Notes under the pieces: model-generated
Told to the model about the DNA's origin: nothing
Seen by the model: only the letters and a program-made list of their open reading frames with translations
The model's database searches: none
Origin: Streptomyces rubradiris
GTDB lineage: Bacteria; Actinomycetota; Actinomycetes; Streptomycetales; Streptomycetaceae
Length of the DNA: 64,000 bases
Assembly: GCF_016860525.1 (NCBI RefSeq)
Contig: NZ_BNEA01000015.1
Location: forward strand, 1,178,001-1,242,000
Reading direction: 5' to 3'
Part shown: positions 32,805 to 42,900 of the stretch, in pieces
Position numbering within the stretch: position 1 is the stretch's first letter
Layout: each line of letters begins with the position of its first letter
Translations under genes and position numbers: made by a program

Positions 32805-33664
32805 GACGCCATTTCACTTGGCGTGATCTTGCGGCAGTCTGGGGTGATGACTGCTGCGCTTGTCGAGCGGATGGCACCGGATGACCTGTGGACGTTGTTC
32901 CAGCGGGTGGTGCCACCAGCGCCGGTGCGCCCGCAGGGTGGAGGGCATCGTCGGCGAGGGGACCGCGAGGTGCTGGCCGCGATCATCTTCGTGGCCACCT
33001 CGGGCTGCACCTGGAACCAGTTACCACCGGGATTCGGCCTGTCGGGCGTGACGGCCTTCCGGCGGTTCACCGAGTGGACCGAGGCCCGGGTGTGGGCCAA
33101 GCTCCACCGCCTGGTCCTGGACGAACTCGGTGCCCGGGGCGAGCTGGACTGGTCGCGGTGCGCAATCGACTCCGTCAGCGTCCGGGCCCTCAAAGGGGGC
33201 AGCTGACGGGACCGAATCCGACCGACCGCGGCAAGAAGGGATCGAAAATCCACCTCATCGTCGACCGCCAGGGCCTGCCCCTGTCGATCGGCATCTCCGC
33301 CGCCAACCTCCACGACAGCCAGGCCCTCATCCCACTGGTCCGCGGCATCCCGCCCATCCGCTCCAGCCGCGGCCCACGGCGCAGGCGGCCCGGCAAACTG
33401 CACGGTGACAAGGGCTACGACTACCGTCACCTGCGGCAATGGCTCGCATCCCGTGGCATCCGGCATCGTCTTGCCCGCAAGGACATCGAGTCCTCCCGGC
33501 ACCTGGGCCGGCACCGCTGGGTGGTGGAGCGGACCGTGTCCTGGCTGTCTGGCTGCCGCCGTCTGCACCGCCGCTACGAACGCAAGCCAGAACACTTCCT
33601 CGCCTTCACCGCCATCGCCGCGACCCTCATATGCCACCGCAGACTGACCAAGTGAAATGGCGTC
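32805..33664 (+). mobile_element. IS5-family insertion sequence inside a CRISPR repeat
   Basis: Terminal inverted repeat GACGCCATTTCACTTGG at 32805-32821, with its exact complement at 33648-33664. TAA flanks both sides (32802-32804 and 33665-33667), a target duplication within the CTAA expected of IS5-type elements. Removing the IS and one TAA restores a 37-base CRISPR repeat. The element is 860 bases with one transposase gene, and its ends look intact. Confidence 0.9.
32847..33655 (+). CDS. IS5-family transposase made by -1 frameshift
   Basis: Two overlapping frames. The first runs from ATG 32847 to TGA 33206 (MAPDDLWTLFQRVVPPAPVR, TSGCTWNQLPPGF, CAIDSVSVRALKGG). The second continues in the -1 frame to 33655 (LTGPNPTDRGKKGSKIHLIV, HGDKGYDYRHLRQWL, RHRWVVERTVSWLSGCRRLH). 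The switch lies at AAAGGGGG (33192-33199), a classic slippery run for these elements. The DDE residues are Asp in AIDS, Asp in GDKGY and Glu in VVERT. Likely functional. Confidence 0.9.
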
Positions 33665-33962
33665 TAAGGGCGACCGCCAGGGCCAGTCCTCGAAGGCGTC
33701 GATGGCGCGGGGGTCGTTGCGGTCCTCGGCCGCCCCGAAGGGCGACCGCCAGTGACGGCCTTGCCGCCGGCGTTGCTGTACCAGTGATCGTTGCGATCCT
33801 CGGCCGCCCGGGGGGCCGCCAGCCCCAGCAGGGACGGCCAGATCAGGCGCTTCCACTTGTTGCGATCCTCGGCCGCCCCGGAGGGCGACCGCCACGCTGC
33901 CTGAGCAGCAAAATCAGCCTACCGTTCGCTCCCGAGTAGTGGAGCGACAGGCGACAGAGCTA

Positions 33963-34060
33963 CTGGAGGAGGGTGCCGCGCACGGTGGCCGCGTCGTCGG
34001 TGAAGGAGTCCTCGAGGAGGATCAGCCCGCACTGGCGTGGGCAGTAGGTGTAGTGCTCCA
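33963..34060 (-). pseudogene. cas4: Remnant of cas4
   Basis: About 32 codons read LEHYTYCPRQCGLILLEDSF, then TDDAATVRGTLLQ, before a stop at 33962-33960. This matches the N-terminus of Cas4 (YCPR with the first iron-sulfur Cys, then the RG motif; comparison from memory). The upstream part of the frame is unrelated and the catalytic core is missing. Cas4 is an exonuclease aiding spacer acquisition, so this remnant beside the array shows that a CRISPR-Cas locus once stood here. Confidence 0.65.
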
Positions 34061-34061
34061 G

Positions 34062-34360
34062 CCTGTCGGACCGCTGCGGGCGCTGCACCGGGCGGGCGTC
34101 CCGCTGCTCCGCGGGACCGACGCCACCCCGTTCGCGCCGGCCCACGGCGCGGGCCTCCACCGCGGGCCGGCCCTGCTCACCAGGGCGGGCGGCCCGCCGC
34201 GCGTACCGGGGATCTCATCGCCGGGCGGCTGGGAGTGCTTCCTCGGGGACATGGTCGAGGCGGGCCCCGGCTCATGGTGGACGGTCGGCTCAACCCGGCC
34301 AGGCTCAACCGGATCGCCGGCCGACAGGGCATCACGTACGCGAAGTCGTCGTAGCCGGAG
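34062..34360 (+). pseudogene. Possible remnant of an amidohydrolase
   Basis: A plus-strand frame reads LRALHRAGVPLLRGTDATPF, then APAHGAGLHRGPALLTRAG, resembling the metal-site Asp region and following helix of imidazolonepropionase-like amidohydrolases (AGTDAN...HGASLHRELELL, from memory). The continuation loses similarity. Tentative. Confidence 0.35.
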
Positions 34361-34651
34361 TCCCTTTTCGATAGCTCGGATCGCTCGGCACGGATGACAC
34401 GCTCCGCTCTGACGGACGCGGCGGCCGCCGGGGCCCACGGTCCGGAACCGCGGGGCGCGGCACCCGCATTCATCGGCCTACGCCTCGCGGTGTCGGGTTC
34501 GGTCGTCGCTGTCGCCTGGCTGTACCGCGAGTCCGGCGGTGGCGGCCCGACGTCGGCCTGAGTCTCGTACACCCGCGCGGATGTGCTGGGGCTTCCCGCC
34601 GGCCGTAGAGTTCAGGCGCCCTGATCAATCACCTGGAGGAGGAGCACCCGC
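34361..34651. other. Non-coding or decayed stretch
   Basis: No frame here has both a start site and recognisable sequence. It contains the ribosome binding site of the next gene (GGAGGAGG at about 34634). It is probably part of the same decayed zone as the cas4 remnant. Confidence 0.3.
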
Positions 34652-35053
34652 ATGCGGGCAGGCGCGATAACCATTGCCGTTGCTGCGCTGCTGGTCGTCG
34701 GCATCGGCACTGGAGCGACAGCGTGCGCGAGCGGTTCGGGGGCTGCCTCCCCCGCCCCGAGTCCCTCGCCAAGCACACAAAGGAGCAAGCCCGAGCCGTC
34801 TCGCCAGACGACGGAGGAAAGTCCTTCACCGAGCCCAGCGGACGCCTCTCCGTCGCCTTCCTACTCACGGCCGGCAACACCCAGTCCGTCCACGCCGCAA
34901 CACGTGGTCCCCTCCTCCAGCGGCAACCCTACAGAGTGGCCGAAGAATGCCACGGTGGAGGAACTTCGTACCATGCGACCGGGCGTCGACCGGCCGAAGT
35001 CCTCAGGTGAGACTCAATGCGACTGGTTGCGTGAGCAGGGCATAGCGTGCTGA
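34652..35053 (+). CDS. Small secreted lipoprotein, Pro/Ser-rich
   Basis: 133 residues from ATG 34652, with GGAGGAGG about 10 bases upstream. A signal peptide (MRAGAITIAVAALLVVGIGT) ends in a lipobox-like ATAC, predicting lipidation at Cys 25. A Ser/Pro-rich linker of about 55 residues and a short C-terminal part (PTEWPKNATVEELRTMRPG, then a Cys pair CDWLREQGIAC) follow. Typical of surface-tethered hypothetical proteins in Streptomyces. Role unknown. Confidence 0.75.
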   Translation: MRAGAITIAVAALLVVGIGTGATACASGSGAASPAPSPSPSTQRSKPEPSRQTTEESPSPSPADASPSPSYSRPATPSPSTPQHVVPSSSGNPTEWPKNATVEELRTMRPGVDRPKSSGETQCDWLREQGIAC

Positions 35054-35149
35054 TTCCCTAGTGACAGACCCGAACGGCACCGCGGGCGCTCGACGACCTC
35101 TCCTGCGGCAGTCGCACTGCGGCGAACGCGACTTTCATGGCGAGGTAGA

Positions 35150-35984
35150 TCATGGCTTCCGAGCGGGCGGGCCGGGTCTCGTAGTCGCGGGCCAGACGAC
35201 GAAGGTGTGGGTGCCGCCGCCGGAGTCGGTGCGGATCAGGGTCTGCCGTCCCGCCGGTACTGTTTCGGCAGCTGGGCCAGGGCCAGTCGGGTTCGGCAGC
35301 TGGGCCAGGGCCAGTCGGGCGGCGGTGTTGGAGCCCGCGCTCCCCGGCCTCAGCAGGCCCGTCACCGGCTCCCCGGACCCGCCGCGGCCATGGCCGACGA
35401 ACCCCATCAGCGGATGGTGGCCGAAGGACTTCTTCCAGGTCGCCGCCGCATCCCGCTTCTCGGAGTGGGCCAGGACGGTGACGCCTTCCAGGTCCACGGT
35501 CACCTGCCCGCCGGTGTCCGGCGCCGCGTCACCGGCCGGCTTCCACACGTGCTCGCGCACGTTGGCCCGGGCAGCGCGGAGGGCTGTCCGGACCCGTGTC
35601 CCGCCGACGGCGAGGGTGTCGACGAGCCGGGAGACGGTCGGGTCGGAGGCCACCGGCCCGAACACCGCCGGCTCTGCCCGCAGCATGGCGACATCGCGCC
35701 AGGCAGCTCCCGCCCAGCGCCACCGCGAGCGCCACATTCAGCAGGACCTTGCCCGGATCGTGCACCGCCCGCGGTTTGCGCCACGGCGTCAGGGCTGCGG
35801 ATATCGCGTGGTCCAGGTCGGTCTTGCGGACCGTCTCGACCAGCAGCACGGCCCGGCCTGGAAGACCACCGACCGCCCCGCCGCCCTCGACGCGGGCATG
35901 CGGGTAGGGCACCGCGCCGGGAGGGGCCGCTGGTCGGCCGTAGCAGGGGAAGCGGCCACAGAGACCAACTCCTTCAGTGGACAT
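35150..35984 (-). pseudogene. Broken IS1380-family transposase
   Basis: N-terminal part (minus strand, 35984 to about 35715): AVLLVETVRKTDLDHAISAA, LTPWRKPRAVHDPGKVLLNV, ALAVALGGSC. After a frameshift the other frame continues: DVAMLRAEPAVFGPVASDPT, VSRLVDTLAVGG, GGQVTVDLEGVTVLAHSEKR, LRPGSAGSNTAARLALAQLP and LIRTDSGGGTH. The rest of the transposase is missing. A 28-base tandem duplication at 35264-35318 adds further damage. Non-functional. Confidence 0.82.
35264..35318. repeat. 28-base tandem duplication in the IS1380 remnant
   Basis: TTCGGCAGCTGGGCCAGGGC followed by CAGTCGG occurs at 35264-35290 and again at 35292-35318, a period of 28. This looks like a recent slippage within the pseudogene. 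Confidence 0.85.
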
Positions 35985-36035
35985 GCCGAAGGGGGCCTCC
36001 CGGGTGGGCGTGGTGCCCGGGAGGCCCCCTTCGGC
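35985..36035. terminator. Perfect 20-base-pair hairpin
   Basis: The arm at 35985-36004 (GCCGAAGGGGGCCTCCCGGG) is exactly complementary to 36016-36035, with an 11-base loop. It lies just upstream of the broken IS1380 and about 375 bases from the end of the DNRLRE gene. It probably acts as a strong bidirectional terminator; it could also be a hairpin belonging to an IS end. The remaining 36036-36410 contains no convincing gene. Confidence 0.6.
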
Positions 36036-36410
36036 GATGAGTTGGAGTCAGTGGCTGGTGAGTTCACGCCGGCGGTCCGCCAGGCGGCGGTCGGACCGGC
36101 CCAGCAGGCCGTCGTCGTACTGGTCAGCCAGGCGGTCGGCCTCCCCCGGCAGACCGCCCATGGGGACCGCCTGGTGGGCGCCGGCGCGAGCGCGGTACCG
36201 GCGAAATCATCCAGCGCCTCGATCAGCGTCGGCCTCTCATCGAAGGTCGGGTCTCCGCCCTCCGCGTCGGCCAGATCCTCTTCGACCTGCGCCCACTATG
36301 CGTCCGCTGCCCTCAGCTCTCCATTGGTCAGATGCTGGAGGTGGAGGCAGTAGGCGGCCGCGCCGTGATCGGCGCCTGCGGCGAGCCCCACCAACCGGGT
36401 GCGGCGTTCG

Positions 36411-39400
36411 TCAGCTCAGTGTCTGGAAGTCCAACCAGCCATGGGTACCGACCGCGGTAGGTGTACCGTGACCGGCGTTCGTAACGGCTGGGTAGAAGTA
36501 CAGCCCTTTGCCGGTATCGGGGCTGGTTGCCCACAGGTCCGGCTTGCCGTCGCTGTCTGCGTCCCCACCCGATGTGATCAAAGGCCGGCTTGTGGGAGTC
36601 CAGCCGGTGCCGATTTGGGTTCGCGTCGTACTGTTACCCAGGCCTTCGCCGGACGGGCCGGATCCTGGGTAGTAGTAGAGGGTGCCGGTTGATCTCCGTC
36701 GGGCCAGGATGTCGACGTATTGGTTGTTGTCGACATCTCCGGGGGCGATGATGTCGTAGTCGGACCACCCACCGTTGCCGACGAGGACTGGCTCGTAGGT
36801 CTCATCGAGGTGGTAACTGCTGGCACCGTAGTAAAGCCAGAGCAGGTTGCCCTCCTTGACGAGGAGGTCGGGGAAGCCGGGAATGTCGACGCTGCCGTCA
36901 TCGTCAACATCCAAGGGGCCGTCGACGTCGCCGATGGCGATGATCTGGTCGGCATCTTGCCAGTGGCTGTTGCCAGGATCGTAGACGGTGAGTTCCTGCC
37001 GACCGGTAGTACAGGCACCGGTGCTGGCCTGTTCGCCGACAGTGGTGCAGGCATAGCCGTAGCCGTTGTTGGAGTAGAGCTGCAGAGTCTTACTGCCGTC
37101 CGTGCCGCTGAGTGCGACAAGGTCTTCGTAACCGTCGTCGGTCCAGTCGCCGCGGTGGGTGATGGAGGCACCCTTGAAGTTGGTTGAGCCGGCTTCGGTG
37201 TATGCGCTCAGGGTTCCGTTACCAGTGCCGGAGTACTGCCAGAGGGCGCCATCGGATCGCACTCCGTACAGATCACTGTTGCCGTCACCGTTGAGGTCGC
37301 CCGGCTTGTCCTGGATGCTTGGGCTATTGACGTAGAAGAGGTATGCGGTGCGGTCGGAGACGTTGCCGCCCTGGTCGATGCTGCGGGCGTAAAGGAAGTG
37401 GGGTCCGGCCGAGGTCGGTGTCAGCCTGGCGTCCGTCGGCCCTCCGAGGGATGCGGGCGTGGCGGTGCGGACGGTGGCGTCCCAGTCCGTCCAGTACTCG
37501 TACTTCTTGACGTCGTTGACACCGCCGCTACCGAGGGTGAAGGTGCCTTGGGTCCTCACGAGGCTAGTGTCCTGCGGCCAACCGTCACTGCCGTCGGGGA
37601 ACTGAGTTGAGGTGACAGTCGGTGGGTGGCTCGGGCGGGTGCTGTCGAATTGGAAGTGGCACTCAGAACTGAAGGCGCTGGTAGCGGAGCCGTCCTCGGC
37701 CCGTGCGTACCAGGTGAAAGTTCCGGTGCCGGCGATACCGGCGTCCTTGAGCAGCGCGGCGAGTTTGGTTTTGGAGACGACGATCTTGCTGATGGTCCCA
37801 GACGTGGTGGAGACGGTGCTGTTGACCTCGTTGGCCGCTCCACCGTGGCCTGTCGGCCACAGAAGGAAGTGGGCCTTGACGGTGCCGCCGTCAGAGTCGG
37901 TAAACCTACCGCCCAGGGTTACGTCGGTGTTGCCGAGCACCGTATACGGAGTGCTGATCCCGCAGTTCTTGCCGCTGTCCGGAGACGTGTACAGACCGGT
38001 GGGAGGGTTGGGGACGGTGTTGTAGGACGTGGAGAGGACCGCGCTGTGGGCGTCGAACTTTTTCCACGCGTAGACGTCGCTCTCGTTGTCTGCGCGCATG
38101 CCCAATGTAATGTTGGACCATTTCTTCGAAGCGGCGTCCTTGGCGGCCGATGTTACGTCGAAGGCGAGGTTTCCGGCCGGGCAGTTGCTGCCCCAGCCTA
38201 ACGATTCATTGACAGACGACAGCGTCCGAGCCCAGGTCGGGCGGTTGTTCCACGTAGTGGAGGAGCTGATTCCCCCGGTGAGGCCGACCTGAACAATGCG
38301 GTCCGTGCATGACCACGACCAGGTGTTCTTGATCCTGAAGGTGGAATTGATGATCTGCTTGTTGGTGTCCCACAGCTTATTGGAGTCCATACGGAAGAAG
38401 GACTCGGCCAGGCCGTTTGTTTCGTTCTCGTAGCCCACACGTGCGGTGGTGGTGGAGGACCCGGAGCCGCCCCAGCCGACGCCGTTGTAGAAAGAGGAGT
38501 TCGGATACTTCTTATAGGCAATCGCCCATGCCTCGCGGGCGCCCGAGACGTATGGGTCGATGTAAACCGGGAACTCGGTGCTCGGATCGGTCAGTAGTTC
38601 CTTGTCCGGAGTGATCGACAGATGCGTGTCGGTCAATGTCACGTCCATCGCGGCCTGCTTAGCACCGTAACCGGGCTCGAACTCGCCAGTAGGAACGCCT
38701 GTCTCTTCATCCTCATTCTGGGGGCCCTGTGCGTTCGTACGGGACACTGCCCCAGGGGAGGCCGCAGTGGTGCTGTCCCACATGCGGGGAGTGGGGCTGG
38801 TGAACACCTCCTGCCCCGCAGGGTTGAGGGCAGTGAGGTTACCGTTGCTGTCGGCGTGCACTTCGACGCCGTCGGCGACCATGCCGTACTGCAGGGACGC
38901 CAGTCGTGAATTCTTCGCCGCCTCTGGGGTCTTCACCACCAGAAGCTGAGCGAAGCCGCTGGCTCCGGCCTGGAGCTTAAGATCCACATCCGGCAGTACA
39001 TCCGGATACGTCACGCTGTCTGCGGCTACTACGGGATCGGGCAATGCGGTCGGCCAGGACAGGGAGATGCTGCGCCCGTCACGTGTGACCGTGGCCAGCG
39101 GTCCGTTGCCGCCTCCAGAGAAGGTCACGCTTACGGTGGTGGCCTTGGTCGACAGACTTCCATCGGAGTTGAGCTGGAGTGTAGCGTCGATTGGAACCAG
39201 TTTGTTGCCCTTGCGGACTCTCTCCGGAAGAGCGTGCTGGTTTTCAGTGTAGGTCCCGTCCGGATTCGCGTAGACCTCGCTGTCTTCGGTTCTCTTGGCA
39301 GCCACCTCGACTGGCTGTCCGGTCTTTACGGCTTCCTGAGAGGCTACCGCGAGCGGATCTTGCTGGACATCAGCAGACCCTTCTGCAGCGGGCGCCGCCA

Positions 39401-39518
39401 GGACAGCTGTCGATACGACCACCGGCAATATCAAGGACCCGACAGCCAGGGCAGATGCCCTTGGTAAAATTCTGCGTCGATGGCGACTCTCCCATGGCCA
39501 CAGTCTTGGAATTTTCAC
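36411..39518 (-). CDS. Large secreted DNRLRE and FG-GAP/VCBS repeat protein
   Basis: 1035 residues from GTG 39518, 6 bases after GAAAGG; the frame upstream to 39632 is less likely. A twin-basic start (VKIPRLWPWESRHRRR) and hydrophobic core (ASALAVGSLILPVVVSTAVL) form a signal peptide. The N-terminal region contains DPLAVASQEAVKTGQPVEV and TYTENQHALPERV, common to this family. A DNRLRE-like domain (about 340-520) has SSTTTARVGYENETNGLAES and TTWNNRPTWA. The C-terminal third has FG-GAP/VCBS-type beta-propeller repeats with Ca-binding loops (GDLNGDGNSDLYGV, GDVDGPLDVDDDG, GDADSDGKPDLWA). It is a probable surface or extracellular partner of the divergent RHS protein. Confidence 0.87.
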   Translation of the reverse strand: MKIPRLWPWESRHRRRILPRASALAVGSLILPVVVSTAVLAAPAAEGSADVQQDPLAVASQEAVKTGQPVEVAAKRTEDSEVYANPDGTYTENQHALPERVRKGNKLVPIDATLQLNSDGSLSTKATTVSVTFSGGGNGPLATVTRDGRSISLSWPTALPDPVVAADSVTYPDVLPDVDLKLQAGASGFAQLLVVKTPEAAKNSRLASLQYGMVADGVEVHADSNGNLTALNPAGQEVFTSPTPRMWDSTTAASPGAVSRTNAQGPQNEDEETGVPTGEFEPGYGAKQAAMDVTLTDTHLSITPDKELLTDPSTEFPVYIDPYVSGAREAWAIAYKKYPNSSFYNGVGWGGSGSSTTTARVGYENETNGLAESFFRMDSNKLWDTNKQIINSTFRIKNTWSWSCTDRIVQVGLTGGISSSTTWNNRPTWARTLSSVNESLGWGSNCPAGNLAFDVTSAAKDAASKKWSNITLGMRADNESDVYAWKKFDAHSAVLSTSYNTVPNPPTGLYTSPDSGKNCGISTPYTVLGNTDVTLGGRFTDSDGGTVKAHFLLWPTGHGGAANEVNSTVSTTSGTISKIVVSKTKLAALLKDAGIAGTGTFTWYARAEDGSATSAFSSECHFQFDSTRPSHPPTVTSTQFPDGSDGWPQDTSLVRTQGTFTLGSGGVNDVKKYEYWTDWDATVRTATPASLGGPTDARLTPTSAGPHFLYARSIDQGGNVSDRTAYLFYVNSPSIQDKPGDLNGDGNSDLYGVRSDGALWQYSGTGNGTLSAYTEAGSTNFKGASITHRGDWTDDGYEDLVALSGTDGSKTLQLYSNNGYGYACTTVGEQASTGACTTGRQELTVYDPGNSHWQDADQIIAIGDVDGPLDVDDDGSVDIPGFPDLLVKEGNLLWLYYGASSYHLDETYEPVLVGNGGWSDYDIIAPGDVDNNQYVDILARRRSTGTLYYYPGSGPSGEGLGNSTTRTQIGTGWTPTSRPLITSGGDADSDGKPDLWATSPDTGKGLYFYPAVTNAGHGTPTAVGTHGWLDFQTLS

Positions 39519-39977
39519 AGCAGACCTTTCTCTGATGAGGATGCCCTGGGCGCGCCGACCGGCCCCGGCCGCACTCCTCAGACCCTGGATGCTGGCCGTC
39601 CCCCTCCGGCGTAACTCGTGACGAGACGGCATGCGTAAGGAAGATACATAGCAAACTTCTCATTGAACCCCCTTACGGAATCTTCACAGACTCACGTGCA
39701 CCGCGCAACCCGTTCGAATATCAGGCATCCCGAGCTGCACCGAATTCCCCAATCTATGCGAACCTAACAATTAGGGCCATTGCGTTCGATATCGGGATTA
39801 ATGGGATGTGGCTCATTTCATTTTGAGAACCTATTTTCGGTCAATGACTCAGGCTGGCTCGAAATTTATTTGTCGCCCTCTTGGGACCCCCTTGATGGCG
39901 ATGTAAAGTTCCGGACGATCTACACGCTTGTGAAATTTTCGTGGGGGGGAAGTGTCCGATTTGTGGGGGGGGGATTC
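39519..39977. promoter_or_regulatory. Divergent intergenic region between DNRLRE and RHS genes
   Basis: 459 bases with markedly lower GC (for example 39640-39790 and 39820-39950), which must hold promoters for both giant genes. The RHS frame is open back to 39780, but its upstream part lacks signal-peptide features. A run of nine G (39965-39973) serves as, or lies within, the RHS ribosome binding site. No clean -35/-10 pair can be fixed by eye. Confidence 0.5.
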
Positions 39978-42900
39978 GTGCATCGTGGCAGTTCGATGGG
40001 CAGACAGGCGCGAGTCGCGAGATGGATCGCTGCCTCGCTGGTGGCCTATCTCGTGGCCGGCTTGCTGGGTGGGCCGGTAGCCGCAGCGGCGGAACTGTCG
40101 CTGGCCAAGCTCAGGAAGCCGAAGCCCGTACCGACGTCTGCGGAAAGGGCTCAGCAGCTGCATAAGCCGGACGAGGCGGCTCGGCATGCCTGGAAGGCTG
40201 TGCCCAGATCCGCGTGGCCACACCCGGGCAAAGCCACTGTGCAGCTGAGCAATAGTGGCAAGTTACCTGTAGGAAGTACACCGCTGAGGATCGGCCGGGC
40301 TGGCTCAAGTAAAGGGAAAGCGAAAGGCGGCCCGGACACGGCGCAGGTAGAAGTGCTGGACCAGCAAGTCGCGAGGAACCTTGGCATCGATGGGGTGGTG
40401 CTGGCGCTCCGATCCGCAGGAGCCGGCGGCCAGGTCGACATCGAGGTCGACTACTCGACGTTTCAGTACATGTTCGGCGGTGACTGGGCTTCCCGGCTGT
40501 CACTACGCCAGCTGCCCGAGTGCGCGCTGGCAACCCCCAGCAAGACGACTTGCCGTACAGGCCGAGAGCTCCGGACCGAGAACGACACCAAGGCCAAAAC
40601 TCTGGCAGCCACAGTCTCCCTACCGGCTGCCGACGGACAGGGCTCGCAGCCTGATACGCCATCACCCTCCACGTTGGCATCCGGCGCGCCAGCATCCATT
40701 ACTGCTCAGAGCACCACCGACAGCAACACCGTGCTGCTCGCTGCGACGGCCGCTGCCTCCGGCAGCCAGGGCAACTTCTCGGCCACGCCGCTCGCTCCGA
40801 CGGCTTCGTGGACTGCGGGCGGCTCCAGTGGTGCCTTCACCTGGTCGTACGACGTCGACACGCCCGAGGTGCCCGGTGGGGTTGAACCGGACCTGAGCCT
40901 GTCCTACTCCTCGCAGGCGGTCGACGGACGCACCGCGGCGACGAACAACCAGGCCAACTGGGTCGGTGACGGCTGGTCATTGGCGCCCGGATACATCGAG
41001 CGTCGCTACGTCTCCTGCTCCGACGACGTGAAGGACGGCAACGGCACCGACAAGAGCGGCGACCTGTGCTGGAAGAAGGACAACGCCGTACTGGAACTCG
41101 GCGGAAAGACCAACGTGCTCGTCCACGACGACAGCACGGGCGAATGGCACCTGCAGAACGACAACGGCACCAAGGCCGAAAAACTCACCGACACGAGCCT
41201 CGCCAACGGTGACGACAACGGCGAGTACTGGAAGGTAACCACCCCGGACGGCACCCAGTACTACTTCGGCTACAACCACCTGCCCGGCTGGACAAGCGGC
41301 AGGACAGAGACCAACTCAACCTGGGCAGTCCCCGTCTTCGGCAACCACGCGGGCGAACCGTGCCATGCGGCCGCGTTCAAGGACTCTTGGTGCCGGCAGG
41401 CGTGGCGGTGGAACCTCGACTACGTCGTCGACCCGCACTCCGACGCCATGGCCTACTACTGGGGCCCCAAGGAGACCAATTACTACGGTCTCGACGTCAA
41501 TTCCAGCTCCGGGGCCTCCACCGCCACCGAGTACGATCGCGGCGGCTACCTGGACCATATCGAGTACGGCCTGCGTTCCAGCAGCGTCTACAGCGCCAAG
41601 GCGGCCGGCCGGGTGGACTTCACCGTGTCCGAGCGCTGCCTCCTGAGTGACTGCGGCGTCTTCGACTCCGCCCACGCCAAGAACTGGCCCGATGTGCCCT
41701 TCGATCGATACTGCAAGAAGGGCGACGACTGCAAGAGCCGCTACTCGCCGTCGTTCTGGACACGTAAGCGGCTGACCAAGATCGACACCTCCATCCTCAC
41801 CGGCGGCGCCTACAAGCCGGTCGACACCTGGACCCTGACGCATCAGTTCCCCGCCACCGGCGATGGGTCTGCGCCCGCGCTGTGGCTGGCGTCGATCACG
41901 CGCACGGGACACACCGGCACTGGCGATGTCAGCCTGCCCGCGGTCACCTTCAAGGGCCAGCAGCTGGCCAACCGGGTCGAAGGTGCCACCACCGGTGGCA
42001 GCCCGGATCCGGTGCCTCCGTTGACGCGGTATCGCGTTTACGGCATCACCACCGAGACCGGGGCCACCATCGGCGTCACCTACTCGCGGCCCGACTGCAA
42101 AGCCGGCGACGTGCCCGCTCCTTCGACCAATACTCGCCGCTGCTACCCGGTGATCTGGTCTCCGCCGGAGGCCCCGGCCGCTGACTACGAGCCATACCTG
42201 GACTGGTTCCACACCTACGTCGTCACGCAGATCCTGGAGTCGGACAACACTGGCGGAGCCCCGACCAAAGAGACCGACTACAGCTATCTGGACGGCATGG
42301 CATGGGATAAAGACGAGGACGAGTTCACCAAGGCCAAGTACCTCACCTACAGTGATCGTAAGGGATACGGTCGTGTCCAGGTCCGCGGCGGCAGTCCTGC
42401 CTCGACGAAACAGACGCTGAGGGAGTACCGCTACTTCCGCGGCATCGACGGAGCCCAGGTCAAAGACCATCAGGAAAGCGCTGTCGCCGATCACCGTGCT
42501 TTCGCCGGCATGACGAGGGAAGAGGCCACTTTCGACGGTAACGGCGGCAGGCTGGAGACCACCACCAGCTACACCGCCTGGCACAGCACGGCCACCGCCA
42601 GCCAGTCCCGCAGTGGCTTGCCTGTCCTGAACGCCTATGCAACCGGCACGCAGCTTGAGGAAACTCGGACAGCCGTCGGCGACTCCTGGCGCACCACTCG
42701 TACCGCGCGGTCTTTCGACAACTATGGCTTGGTCCTGACAGAGTCCGACCTCGGTGACGTCGTGGTCACGGGTGACGAGGAGTGCACCGCTACTGACTAC
42801 GCCCGCAACTCGGCTGCGAACATTCTTACGCTGATCAAGGCCGAGCGAACCGTCGCAGTCCCCTGCGACAAGACGCCGTCACTTCCTGCCGACCTGATCT

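Larger units (their letters stand above)
32707..33895. CRISPR. Degenerate CRISPR array, five repeats, interrupted by an IS
   Basis: Repeats at 32707-32743, 32781-32801 plus 33665-33680 (split by an IS), 33716-33752, 33790-33822 (4 bases short) and 33859-33895. Four are 37 bases once the IS and one target copy are removed. The consensus begins GTTGCGATCCTCGGCCGCCC and ends GGGCGACCGCCAG. Spacers at 32744-32780 (37), 33681-33715 (35), 33753-33789 (37) and 33823-33858 (36) are all different. The first repeat is clearly diverged (CTCTAACGCCCAAAAGGGCA). No complete cas gene is in the window; a cas4 remnant lies 67 bases to the right. Probably a dying array. Confidence 0.8.

Noticed and set aside
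32781..33680. CRISPR repeats interpreted as part of the IS5 element ends
   Set aside because: The IS inverted repeats and TAA duplication end cleanly, and the flanking 37-base unit also occurs away from the IS.
33939..34397. 152-residue plus-strand frame right of the CRISPR array as an intact gene
   Set aside because: Its first part is antisense to the cas4 remnant and the rest only partly resembles an amidohydrolase; treated as decayed sequence.
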